This document shows positions 1-6,077 of a DNA stretch of 6,550 nt, piece after piece. Position numbers and translations under genes: made by a program. Source of the DNA: SICB01 sp037132395 (GTDB lineage: Bacteria > Patescibacteriota > Saccharimonadia > CAILAD01 > BJGX01); contig JBAXPC010000035.1 of the NCBI GenBank assembly GCA_037132395.1, positions 1 through 6,550 of the forward strand, read 5' to 3'. The notes below the pieces were generated by a model. That model searched no databases and had not been told where the DNA came from. It saw only the letters and a program-made list of their open reading frames with translations. Each line of letters begins with the position of its first letter. Within the stretch, counting starts at the first letter, position 1.

Positions 1-246
1 GCGCCCGCCCAAAGCAACAAAGCGCAAATCGACATCACCGCCAAGGTCGGCAACCTCTACCGTCGTGTCAAGGCCGAAAAGATAATTACGCCATCCGCAA
101 TAGAAACCATCGGTACCTCGGTCCTGTACGCAGGCTTAACTCGTCCAACCAACCAAAACTTACTACCCGATATTTGTAAAACCATCTTCGTAAACCCCAT
201 TGACTACACTCTTATATCTGGCACTCCCGGCCCCCTTTGTCAGTAA
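1..246 (+). CDS. 3' end of an unrecognised protein gene (partial)
   Basis: Frame 1 stays open from the left edge to TAA at 244-246, giving the last 81 residues of a protein whose start lies outside the window. I do not recognise the family. The visible part begins with a polar, basic stretch (SNKAQIDITAKVGNLYRRVK) and ends near ISGTPGPLCQ. It has two cysteines at residues 59 and 80, which could form a C-terminal disulfide loop as in some secreted or pilin-like proteins, but nothing else supports that. Codon choice (GCC, ACC, ATA, CTA) resembles the neighbouring genes, and the opposite-strand frames are broken by stops. A plus-strand terminator about 105 bp downstream (352-385) fits the end of this transcription unit. 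Confidence 0.6.
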   Translation, partial: APAQSNKAQIDITAKVGNLYRRVKAEKIITPSAIETIGTSVLYAGLTRPTNQNLLPDICKTIFVNPIDYTLISGTPGPLCQ

Positions 247-281
247 ATTCTAAGCCAAATATCCCATACCTGAGGGTTAAA

Positions 282-307
282 CCAAGCGATATAGCCAAGT
301 GATATAG
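282..307. repeat. 13 bp tandem duplication (two copies)
   Basis: The unit CCAAGYGATATAG occurs twice head to tail (282-294 and 295-307) with a single C/T difference. It sits in the noncoding spacer between the partial gene and the terminator. Confidence 0.7.
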
Positions 308-328
308 CACGAACTAAGCTAACGGTCT

Positions 329-358
329 TTTGATATGCCACCATTTGATATGCTGGGT
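329..358. repeat. 15 bp tandem duplication (two diverged copies)
   Basis: TTTGATATGC occurs at 329-338 and again at 344-353, a 15 bp period (329-343, 344-358). Only the first 10 bp are conserved. The core GATATGC resembles the GATATAGC core of the repeat at 282-307, so the spacer holds four related boxes. The second copy runs into the 5' arm of the terminator stem. Confidence 0.6.
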
Positions 359-385
359 TTGGTATTCAATACACCCAGCTTTTTT
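352..385 (+). terminator. Rho-independent terminator of the upstream plus-strand gene
   Basis: GCTGGGT (352-358) pairs with ACCCAGC (373-379). Inside it, GTATT (362-366) pairs with AATAC (368-372), leaving a three-base bulge on the 5' side. The stem is followed at once by a run of six T (380-385). The T run overlaps the xer stop codon, which lies on the other strand. Read on the minus strand the hairpin is not followed by T residues, so it should work mainly on plus-strand transcripts. Confidence 0.8.
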
Positions 386-1298
386 AGCTTTTGCCGTTTT
401 TGGTATGAAACTGCTTATGAATTTCCTTTAGTTGCGGGTCGGTAACATGGGTGTATATTTGGGTGGTGGCGATATTGGCATGCCCCAGCAGGCTCTGCAC
501 GCTTCGCAGGTCGGCACCATTGCCCAGCAGATCGGTCGCAAAGCTATGGCGCAGCGTGTGTGGCGTAACATGCTTGGTAATGCCGGCTTTGGTGCGGTAG
601 CGCTCGACAATGCGCTGAATGGTGCGCGGCGTTAGGCGGCTAATTGTGGTGTCTTGGCTATTTTTACGCTGGCTGGCTTGCACAAATAGCGCCTCAAAGC
701 TGTCGTGGCGCTCCTTGAGGTAGCTATAAATCGAATCTTTGGCAGAATCGCTGACATATACCGGACGGTCTTTTTGGCCTTTGCCCCGAACACTAAACTC
801 GCCTTTATCGAGGTTAATGCTGTCGCGATTGAGCTTAACTAGCTCCGAGACCCTCAGCCCGGTCGAAAACAGCAGTTCTAATATGGCCCTGTCGCGCAGC
901 CCGACGATATTGCTAGTATCGGTGGCTTCAAAGAGAGCCAGTACCTCCTCGGCATCCAACCAGCTTACCTGGGGGCGCTTGCTGGTAGCTAGCTCGATTT
1001 TTTCGGGGGCAAGAGTCGCGATGTCGCGCCTCGCCATATACTTCAAAAACGACCTCAGGGCGATGAGGTGGTAATTTTGGGTGGTTTTGCTGACCTCGCG
1101 GCCATCACTGCCTTGGTACCGATTAAGCCACTGCCGCCACTTGCTAACTAGGGCAATGTCGATACTACCAACCTTAATATCGCCAGCGTACTCATAAAAG
1201 CGGTTCAGGTATAGCGAGTAGTTTTCGATAGTCTTGAGGCTTCGACCTTTTTCGATCTCCATATAATCTAAGAATTCGGCTAGGTAATCTGAAAACAT
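384..1298 (-). CDS. xer: Tyrosine recombinase of the XerC/XerD family
   Basis: This 304-residue protein has the usual Xer length. The N-terminal SAM-like core-binding domain covers roughly residues 1-90 and the catalytic domain roughly 110-300. All catalytic residues are visible: R149 (STGLRVSEL), K173 (RGKGQKDR), H247 and R250 (HTLRHSFA), H273 (LLGHANIATTQ) and the nucleophile Y282 (IYTHV). In bacteria, Xer enzymes resolve chromosome dimers at dif near the replication terminus, in the cytoplasm at the division site. I cannot assign XerC versus XerD; a single self-sufficient Xer (as XerS, XerH or archaeal XerA) is possible. It is transcribed away from mnmG. The ATG at 1298 follows a putative promoter by 6 nt with no Shine-Dalgarno. 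A phage or element integrase is less likely, because the length and motifs match the housekeeping group and the flanking gene is core. Confidence 0.93.
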   Translation of the reverse strand: MFSDYLAEFLDYMEIEKGRSLKTIENYSLYLNRFYEYAGDIKVGSIDIALVSKWRQWLNRYQGSDGREVSKTTQNYHLIALRSFLKYMARRDIATLAPEKIELATSKRPQVSWLDAEEVLALFEATDTSNIVGLRDRAILELLFSTGLRVSELVKLNRDSINLDKGEFSVRGKGQKDRPVYVSDSAKDSIYSYLKERHDSFEALFVQASQRKNSQDTTISRLTPRTIQRIVERYRTKAGITKHVTPHTLRHSFATDLLGNGADLRSVQSLLGHANIATTQIYTHVTDPQLKEIHKQFHTKNGKS

Positions 1299-1304
1299 AG
1301 TTTT

Positions 1305-1333
1305 AGCGTAAGCCTTAATGCCATGGTGGTCAA
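1305..1333 (-). promoter_or_regulatory. Putative xer promoter giving a leaderless transcript
   Basis: On the minus strand TTGACC (1328-1333) is separated by 17 bp from TACGCT (1305-1310). The -35 is good; the -10 keeps only the key T1, A2 and T6. Six bases (AAAACT) lie between the -10 and the ATG, so transcription should start on or next to the start codon. Confidence 0.45.
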
Positions 1334-1348
1334 GCAGCTCAGAGCTTG
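1331..1348. promoter_or_regulatory. Inverted repeat between two divergent -35 boxes (possible operator)
   Basis: CAAGC (1331-1335) and GCTTG (1344-1348) form arms separated by 8 bp. A second, overlapping palindrome AGCTC-A-GAGCT lies at 1336-1346. The repeat touches both the xer -35 (1328-1333) and the mnmG -35 (1346-1351), which would suit a regulator acting on both genes. No regulator is identified, and short inverted repeats arise by chance. Confidence 0.25.
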
Positions 1349-1374
1349 AGATTAATGCCTAACAGGTGTAAAAT
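1346..1374 (+). promoter_or_regulatory. mnmG promoter
   Basis: TTGAGA (1346-1351), a 17 bp spacer and TAAAAT (1369-1374) each differ from the sigma-70 consensus hexamers at one position. The predicted start site near 1380-1382 is only 3-5 nt before the ATG at 1385. The in-frame upstream starts (TTG 1346, ATG 1355) lie inside the promoter, so they are unlikely to be translated. Confidence 0.7.
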
Positions 1375-1393
1375 AGCTTATCTTATGTTAAAT
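1366..1393 (+). other. Candidate dif-like Xer recombination site
   Basis: The right 11 bp (1383-1393, TTATGTTAAAT) are identical to the XerD half-site of E. coli dif. They are preceded by a 6 bp centre (1377-1382, CTTATC) and a left arm GTGTAAAATAG (1366-1376) that matches the inverse of the right arm at 7 of 11 positions. The left arm does not match the E. coli XerC half-site well. The site is about 70 bp from the xer start, as for single-Xer systems whose dif lies beside the recombinase gene. It overlaps the mnmG -10 box and start codon, so part of the match may be coincidence with the coding sequence. Confidence 0.35.
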
Positions 1394-3241
1394 TCAACCA
1401 AAAACCTAACTGCATACGATGTCGTTGTTATTGGAGCCGGCCATGCCGGTTGTGAGGCAGCGATAGCCTCGGCTCGGCTCGGTGCCAAGACGCTACTAAT
1501 ATCTACCAGCCTCGACAAGGTGGCAGCTTTGCCTTGCAACCCCTCGATAGGCGGGCCAGGCAAGGGGCACTTGGTGCGCGAAATCGACGCCCTCGGAGGA
1601 ATTATGGCCAAAGTATCGGACCTAAGCTCAATACAGCTTAAAGAGCTCAATACCAGCAAGGGGCCGGCAGTGCGAGCTTATCGTGCTCAGGTCGATATGG
1701 ACCTCTATAACCGCAATATGATAGACGAGCTCAAAGCCACCAAAAACCTTGATTTTTTGCAAGACGAAGCAATTGCTATCGAGCACAAAAATAATATCAT
1801 TACAGGCGTCAAAACAAAGAACAATAAAGTTGTTCAAACAAAAACCATCATCGTTTGTAGTGGCACCTTTTTAAACGGCGAAATCGTTATTGGCGACGAT
1901 GTGGTCCGCAAGGGAGGTCGGATCGACGAAGATTCATCTGTTGGGCTGAGCGCCTCACTGATAGCTTTGGGTCTCGAGCGGGGCAGGCTCAAAACAGGCA
2001 CACCGCCTCGTATTCGTCGAGGTAGTATCGACTACTCCAAAATGACCATTTCGCCTGGTACAGAGGGCGCAATTAGCTTTACCCATCCCACCAAGAACTT
2101 GTTCGCAGCTACCGAGCAAGTGCCTTGCTACCTAACCTACACTACACCCGAAACCCACAAGATAGTGCTCGATAACCTTACCGAGTCACCAGTTTTTTCA
2201 GGTAAAATTACCGAGCGCTCGCCACGCAGCTGCCCCAGCCTGGATCGCAAAATATCGAACTTTCCAGATAGAGCCAGGCACCCGATATTTATTGAGCCGG
2301 TTGGGCACCCAGATGGGCCGTTTGGCGACTGGATGTATATTCAGGGGGCCTCGCTGGCTTTTCCTGAAAAGCTTCAAGAAAAAATCATTCGCACTATACC
2401 AGGCCTCGAGAACGCCGAATTCATTAGGTACGGCTACGCTGTGGTATATGACTATTTTTTGCCCCACCAGCTCAAACTGAGCCTCGAAACCAAAAAAATA
2501 TCTGGTCTTTTTCTGGCCGGCCAAATGAACGGCACTACAGGCTACGAGGAAGCCGCCGCCCAAGGCCTAATGGCTGGCATTAACGCGGCCCGCAAAGCCC
2601 AGTCCAAAACCCCTTTCGTTCTGGATAGAACCGAGGCATATATTGGGGTGCTAATCGAAGACCTCGTAACCAAAGTCCATGTCGAACCTTATCGGATTTT
2701 TACTAGCCGAGCCGAGTACCGCCTATTGCTTCGTAACGATAACGCCGATCTCAGGCTCAGTGGCAAAGGCCATGCCGTTGGTCTCTTGCCCTCGAGCCGC
2801 CTGAAGCGCGCCGAACAAAAGCAGATTGCGATTGGTAGTGCCCTAAAGCTCTTAAAGACTAAAAAATTGCGTCTCGGTGGGCGGAGCATTACAGCATACG
2901 ATTATCTTAAACGACCCGAAAACAACCTCGAAACCATCAGGCTGGAGTTCGGCATTGAAGTTACGGGCGAAATTGCCGAGCAGGTCATCTCCGAGGTCAA
3001 ATACAGCGGCTATTTTGATAGGCAAAAACGCGAAGCCGAACGGCTTAAAGACCGCCAAACTCAGGTACTACCGGGCGATATGGACTATTCAACTATCAAG
3101 GGTTTGCGCAATGAGGCTCGGCTGCGACTCCAGGAGGTACAGCCCGCTAATATAGCCCAGGCCGGGCAGATACAGGGCGTCACTCCAGCCGACTTAACAA
3201 TAATTTTGATTGCCGTTTATAAACACACTCACAGCCTTTGA
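1385..3241 (+). CDS. mnmG: tRNA uridine-34 5-carboxymethylaminomethyl modification enzyme MnmG (GidA)
   Basis: This 618-residue protein is close to the roughly 630 of E. coli MnmG. With the GTPase MnmE, not in this window, it installs the (carboxymethyl)aminomethyl group on wobble U34 of certain tRNAs, using FAD, NADH and methylene-tetrahydrofolate. Visible are the FAD-binding GAGHAGCEAA near residue 17, the family block CNPSIGGPGKGHLVREIDAL at 51-70, the conserved PPR-RRGSIDY at 207-217, and the second family signature LAGQMNGTTGYEEAAAQG at 377-394. The C-terminal MnmE- and tRNA-binding tail ends in QAGQIQGVTPADL. The first signature, usually GPRYCPSIE, reads SPRSCPSLD: the important Cys is kept (C283) but the Gly and Tyr are replaced by Ser. 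I chose ATG 1385 over TTG 1346 because a good promoter fills the extension. The frame ends at TGA. Confidence 0.96.
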   Translation: MLNSTKNLTAYDVVVIGAGHAGCEAAIASARLGAKTLLISTSLDKVAALPCNPSIGGPGKGHLVREIDALGGIMAKVSDLSSIQLKELNTSKGPAVRAYRAQVDMDLYNRNMIDELKATKNLDFLQDEAIAIEHKNNIITGVKTKNNKVVQTKTIIVCSGTFLNGEIVIGDDVVRKGGRIDEDSSVGLSASLIALGLERGRLKTGTPPRIRRGSIDYSKMTISPGTEGAISFTHPTKNLFAATEQVPCYLTYTTPETHKIVLDNLTESPVFSGKITERSPRSCPSLDRKISNFPDRARHPIFIEPVGHPDGPFGDWMYIQGASLAFPEKLQEKIIRTIPGLENAEFIRYGYAVVYDYFLPHQLKLSLETKKISGLFLAGQMNGTTGYEEAAAQGLMAGINAARKAQSKTPFVLDRTEAYIGVLIEDLVTKVHVEPYRIFTSRAEYRLLLRNDNADLRLSGKGHAVGLLPSSRLKRAEQKQIAIGSALKLLKTKKLRLGGRSITAYDYLKRPENNLETIRLEFGIEVTGEIAEQVISEVKYSGYFDRQKREAERLKDRQTQVLPGDMDYSTIKGLRNEARLRLQEVQPANIAQAGQIQGVTPADLTIILIAVYKHTHSL

Positions 3242-3248
3242 GACAATC

Positions 3249-3257
3249 TGGTATAAT
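3249..3257 (+). promoter_or_regulatory. Extended -10 promoter of dedA
   Basis: TGGTATAAT is a perfect extended -10 (TGn followed by TATAAT), lying in the 22 bp between the mnmG stop and the dedA ATG. No convincing -35 is seen at the right distance, which extended -10 promoters can tolerate. Six bases (AACTTA) separate it from ATG 3264, again predicting a leaderless transcript. Confidence 0.7.
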
Positions 3258-3263
3258 AACTTA

Positions 3264-3962
3264 ATGTTCGATCTCAACAGCCTTTTAAAAACAGTCGGGT
3301 ACGCCGGTATTTTTGCAATAGTATTTGCCGAATCAGGCCTTTTGGTAGGGTTTTTTCTGCCCGGCGACAGCCTACTTTTTGCAGCTGGCTTCTTGGCTTC
3401 GCAAGGCTTTTTTAATATCGCCCTACTTTGCGTTATTGCCTTCGTGGCAGCCGTGGTGGGCGACAATGTCGGCTATCAGTTCGGTAAAAAAGCCGGCCCG
3501 CGTGTCTTTACCAAAAAAGATTCGCTGGTTTTTAACACCAAAAATGTCGAAAAGACGCAAGCTTTTTATAAAAAACACGGCGGCAAAACCATAATTCTGG
3601 CGCGTTTTATACCCGTTGTTCGCACTTTTGCCCCTGTCGTTGCGGGCGTCGGCAAAATGGAGTACAAGACTTTCTTATTTTTTAACCTTATCGGTGGATT
3701 GCTCTGGGGTGTTGGGGTAACAATGCTCGGCTACCTTATTGGCAATGTTGTCCCGGACGTCGACAAATACCTACTGCCGATAGCCCTCGTGATAATACTA
3801 ATATCGATTGCTCCAGCGCTGTGGCATATCTTAAAAGACCAAAACAAGCGTGCCGAGTATCTCGGTCATATTAAGCGCTCGCTTGCCAAACGCAAAAATA
3901 AAACCAGCTCTAGAGCTAAGGCAGATTCTACCCCAGCACCAATCCGAAAAGGGCACAAATAA
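3264..3962 (+). CDS. DedA-family (UptA-like) membrane protein
   Basis: This 232-residue integral membrane protein belongs to the DedA/SNARE-associated (VTT) family. Some members (UptA in Bacillus) flip undecaprenyl phosphate back across the cytoplasmic membrane for cell wall synthesis; that substrate is only inferred here. Visible hallmarks are E23 and the FFLPGDSLLF re-entrant motif (30-39) with D35, GDNVGYQFGKKAG (66-78), and the ILARFIPVVRTFAPVVAG block (111-128) with R114, P117 and R120. Hydrophobic segments lie around 11-31, 37-65, 135-160 and 169-189. The C-terminus (190-232) is a basic, lysine-rich cytoplasmic tail. I chose ATG 3264 because a TATAAT box lies just before it; the TTG at 3210 would put mnmG codons and the promoter inside the gene. 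Its stop overlaps the M16 peptidase start by one base, so the two are cotranscribed. Confidence 0.92.
   Translation: MFDLNSLLKTVGYAGIFAIVFAESGLLVGFFLPGDSLLFAAGFLASQGFFNIALLCVIAFVAAVVGDNVGYQFGKKAGPRVFTKKDSLVFNTKNVEKTQAFYKKHGGKTIILARFIPVVRTFAPVVAGVGKMEYKTFLFFNLIGGLLWGVGVTMLGYLIGNVVPDVDKYLLPIALVIILISIAPALWHILKDQNKRAEYLGHIKRSLAKRKNKTSSRAKADSTPAPIRKGHK
3947..3953 (+). promoter_or_regulatory. Ribosome binding site of the M16 peptidase gene
   Basis: AAAAGGG lies 8 nt before ATG 3962, inside the last dedA codons. It supports that start and allows independent initiation besides coupling through the overlapping TAATG. Confidence 0.65.
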
Positions 3963-5251
3963 TGAGTGCTAGTTTGCACAAAATAAGTACTCTCCAAAAC
4001 GGTGTCCGTGTTGTAACTCGCACCATGGACGACACCGAGAGCGTGACGGTGGCTTTTTTTGTAGGTGCCGGAGGACGCTACGAAGATATGGACACCGAAT
4101 ACGGCTCGGCTCACTTTTTGGAGCATTTGCTATTTAAGGGCACGACCAAGCGACCAGAGGCCAGAATTATATCTGAAGAAGTCGATTCGGTAGGGGGATA
4201 CATGAACGCCTATACCGCCGAAGACCATACCTGCTATTACATTAAGCTTCCCAAAAACTATGCCGGCTTGGCTTTTAATATCTTGGCCGATATCCTGACC
4301 GATCCGCTTTTTAAGCCAGAAGAGTTTGAGCGCGAAAGGGGCGTGATACTCGAGGAAATGAATGTATATAAAGACGACCCGGGCCGCTATGTATTTGATT
4401 TGGTGGGCGATTTGTTGTGGCCCAAAGACAGCCTGCGCACCAATGTAATAGGTACTCCTGAAATAATTCAGGCCATGCCACGCCAGATAATTATCGACTA
4501 TTTTAAAAGCTTGTATTGTATGGACAACCTTGTGATATCGGTGGCTGGCAATATTAGCCATGCTAGAGCGGTTGAGTTGGCCGAAGAGCTATTGGGCTCA
4601 TTTAGCACCAAGGCACGCCGAGGTTATGAAAAAATCAAGCACCCACAATCTGATAAAATTACCAATATCATCCGTCAAGACACCAACCAGTCGCACATTA
4701 TTGTAGCTGGTCGAGCCCCGCAGATCGACGCCAACGATGAGCCATCGATGAAAATCCTTAGCACTTTGCTTGGGTCTGGTATGAGCTCGAGGTTGTTTTT
4801 GAATGTTCGCGAGCGCAAGGCTCTGGCCTACACCATATATATGAGCTATAGCAATTTTGTAGATACTGGCAAATTTGAAATATACGCCGGAGTTAGCAAC
4901 GATAGAGTCGATGAGGCGGTTGGTGCCATTGCCGAAGAGCTAACCAAGGTCCGCATCGAGGGCATCGAGCGTAAGGAGCTCGAGAAGGCCAAAGAGCAAG
5001 TTCGGGGCCGGATGATTATGGGCCTCGAAAGCAATTCGGCTGTGGCCGATGTTATGGGTAGCGATATGATAATTTCGGGCAAGGTCTGGACTCTTGAAGA
5101 GATGCTAGCCGAAATAGACGCCGTTACGACCGATTCGGTGGTCGAGTCGGCCCAAAAGTACCTCCAGACCAATGATTTGCATTTTGCGGCCATTGGGCCA
5201 ATTGAGGAAGCCAAAATAAAAAATATCGAACAACTATTACGAAATAAATAA
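3962..5251 (+). CDS. M16-family zinc peptidase (processing-peptidase-like)
   Basis: This 429-residue protein has the length of the single-unit M16B group (mitochondrial processing peptidase beta, bacterial YmxG/PqqL-like). The inverted zinc motif HxxEH is intact as H51-F-L-E54-H55 in GSAHFLEHLLFKGT. The third zinc ligand is most likely E132 in ERGVILEEMNVYKDDP, 76 residues after H55, as expected. The C-terminal half carries the second M16 domain with the substrate-binding Arg/Tyr pair in NVRERKALAY (R283, Y290). No signal peptide is present, so it should act in the cytoplasm; its substrates are unknown, and members of this group degrade oligopeptides or process proteins. It is encoded between dedA (one-base overlap) and ndk (19 bp gap), probably in one operon. 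The family call is firm; the physiological role is not. Confidence 0.95.
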   Translation: MSASLHKISTLQNGVRVVTRTMDDTESVTVAFFVGAGGRYEDMDTEYGSAHFLEHLLFKGTTKRPEARIISEEVDSVGGYMNAYTAEDHTCYYIKLPKNYAGLAFNILADILTDPLFKPEEFERERGVILEEMNVYKDDPGRYVFDLVGDLLWPKDSLRTNVIGTPEIIQAMPRQIIIDYFKSLYCMDNLVISVAGNISHARAVELAEELLGSFSTKARRGYEKIKHPQSDKITNIIRQDTNQSHIIVAGRAPQIDANDEPSMKILSTLLGSGMSSRLFLNVRERKALAYTIYMSYSNFVDTGKFEIYAGVSNDRVDEAVGAIAEELTKVRIEGIERKELEKAKEQVRGRMIMGLESNSAVADVMGSDMIISGKVWTLEEMLAEIDAVTTDSVVESAQKYLQTNDLHFAAIGPIEEAKIKNIEQLLRNK

Positions 5252-5257
5252 CTTAAA

Positions 5258-5264
5258 AAAGGAG
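5258..5264 (+). promoter_or_regulatory. Strong ribosome binding site of ndk
   Basis: AAAGGAG stands 6 nt before ATG 5271, near-ideal spacing. It is the best Shine-Dalgarno in the window. The sequence after it (CACAAA) resembles that after the M16 peptidase site. Confidence 0.85.
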
Positions 5265-5270
5265 CACAAA

Positions 5271-5828
5271 ATGGAACAAACACTAATAATTTTTAAACCA
5301 GACACAGTAAAGCGTGGTATCGTTGGCGAGCTACTGACACGATTTGAAAAAGTAGGCCTCAAAATAGTAGGCACCAAAATGTTGGTCGCCGACCCCCAGA
5401 TGTTGGCAGATCATTATCCTGACAGTCTGATACCTGTCGTTGGTAACAAGACAAAAGCTGATTGGGATTCGTATGGCATAGATTACTCCGAAACAGCCGA
5501 ACAAATTGGTCGAATGATAGTGGATTCAACTAGAGACTTTATGAGTAGCGGTCCAGTCGTTGCCGTAGTATTACAGGGTGGACACGCGGTAGAGGTAGTT
5601 CGCAAAATGGTAGGTAGCACAGGACCGAAGGATTCAGCTCCAGGAACCATCAGGGGTGATTACGCTCACCTCAGCTTAGGGCAGGCGTCTCTGCAGAGAA
5701 AGGGTGCTGCCAACCTGATACACGCATCTGGTACAGCCGAAGAAGCCAAAAAAGAGATAGCAATGTGGTTCAAAAAAACCGAACTGTTTGACTACGAAAC
5801 AGTCCACGAACAGTTCACCCGCGCCTAG
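5271..5828 (+). CDS. ndk: Nucleoside diphosphate kinase, elongated form
   Basis: This enzyme transfers the gamma phosphate from ATP to nucleoside diphosphates through a phosphohistidine, balancing cytoplasmic (d)NTP pools. The ATP-site Lys is K9 in IIFKPD, the conserved arginine R128 is in APGTIRGDY, and the catalytic histidine is H151 in ANLIHASGTAEEA. The protein is 185 residues, against about 140 in E. coli. The additions lie mainly between residues 50 and 88 (around the segment GNKTKADWDSYGIDYSE) and 132-147. Long forms of this kind occur in archaea and candidate-phyla bacteria (known from families, not checked here). After the active His the usual GSDS reads ASGT, so the conserved Asp is absent. 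It lies 19 bp after the M16 peptidase gene with a strong Shine-Dalgarno, probably last in the operon. No clear terminator follows directly. Confidence 0.95.
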   Translation: MEQTLIIFKPDTVKRGIVGELLTRFEKVGLKIVGTKMLVADPQMLADHYPDSLIPVVGNKTKADWDSYGIDYSETAEQIGRMIVDSTRDFMSSGPVVAVVLQGGHAVEVVRKMVGSTGPKDSAPGTIRGDYAHLSLGQASLQRKGAANLIHASGTAEEAKKEIAMWFKKTELFDYETVHEQFTRA

Positions 5829-5895
5829 AAAAACACGTCTAATCTCCAAAAAAAGTAGCACAATCAACAGCGTGGCTCTGTGCCGAAGAGCATTT

Positions 5896-5938
5896 GTCGT
5901 TGTAGTTCAATGGATAGAATACCTCCGTCTTAAGGCGC
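5896..5938 (+). pseudogene. 5' half of a tRNA gene, lacking the T arm and 3' end
   Basis: The order of elements is that of a tRNA. A 7 nt acceptor 5' strand (5896-5902, GTCGTTG) is followed by TA at the position 8-9 site. The D stem GTTC/GAAT (5905-5908, 5917-5920) encloses the canonical loop AATGGATA. The anticodon 5' strand CCTCC (5922-5926) and the loop GTCTTAA (5927-5933) follow. In this register the anticodon is CTT (Lys). The 3' side of the anticodon stem (GGCGC) pairs at only 3 of 5 positions. After that there is no TTCRA-type T loop, no full complementary acceptor strand and no CCA; the sequence instead reads as the end of an ndk gene. I take it as a remnant. The amino acid identity is uncertain. 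Confidence 0.6.
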
Positions 5939-6077
5939 CTCGGATCTGTGCTCCAATAACATCGTGCATGCCTCGGATAGTGTCGAAAATGGCAAGGTCG
6001 AGCTTGCTCGATTTTTTGCTACCAATGAGCTATTCGACTACCTCAAGAGTGATTCGCAGCACATCTATGGCAATTAG
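5934..6077 (+). pseudogene. 3' remnant of a second ndk gene
   Basis: Frame 3 from 5934 to TAG 6075-6077 encodes 47 residues that align without gaps to the C-terminus of nucleoside diphosphate kinase. It contains the active-site block NIVHASDSVENGKVE, with the catalytic His, and then ARFFATNELFDY. Against the intact neighbour, the 25 residues from the active His to LFDY match at 13 positions by my count. The remnant keeps the classical SDS after the His, unlike the complete ndk, and ends in HIYGN like ordinary-length enzymes (compare WIYE). So it is a different ndk, not a recent duplicate of 5271-5828. There is no start codon or N-terminal part: the frame is closed by TAA at 5931-5933, inside the tRNA-like anticodon loop. 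Confidence 0.7.

Noticed and set aside
282..358. CRISPR array or dif site in the spacer after xer
   Set aside because: The repeats are too short, directly abutting and without spacers; no pair of 11 bp inverted arms around a 6 bp centre is present.
432..1074. Plus-strand frames inside xer
   Set aside because: Antisense shadows of a clearly conserved recombinase gene.
1346..1384. N-terminal extension of MnmG from TTG 1346 or ATG 1355
   Set aside because: The segment is filled by a good -35/-10 pair, and the FAD motif lies at the usual distance from ATG 1385.
3210..3263. N-terminal extension of the DedA protein from TTG 3210
   Set aside because: It would overlap mnmG codons and a perfect extended -10 box; the family N-terminus fits ATG 3264.
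4130..5283. Minus-strand frames inside the M16 peptidase gene
   Set aside because: Antisense shadows of a gene with intact zinc and substrate-binding motifs.
5875..5891. Hairpin GCTCT/AGAGC as an ndk terminator
   Set aside because: Only 5 bp with a 7 nt loop and no T run after it.
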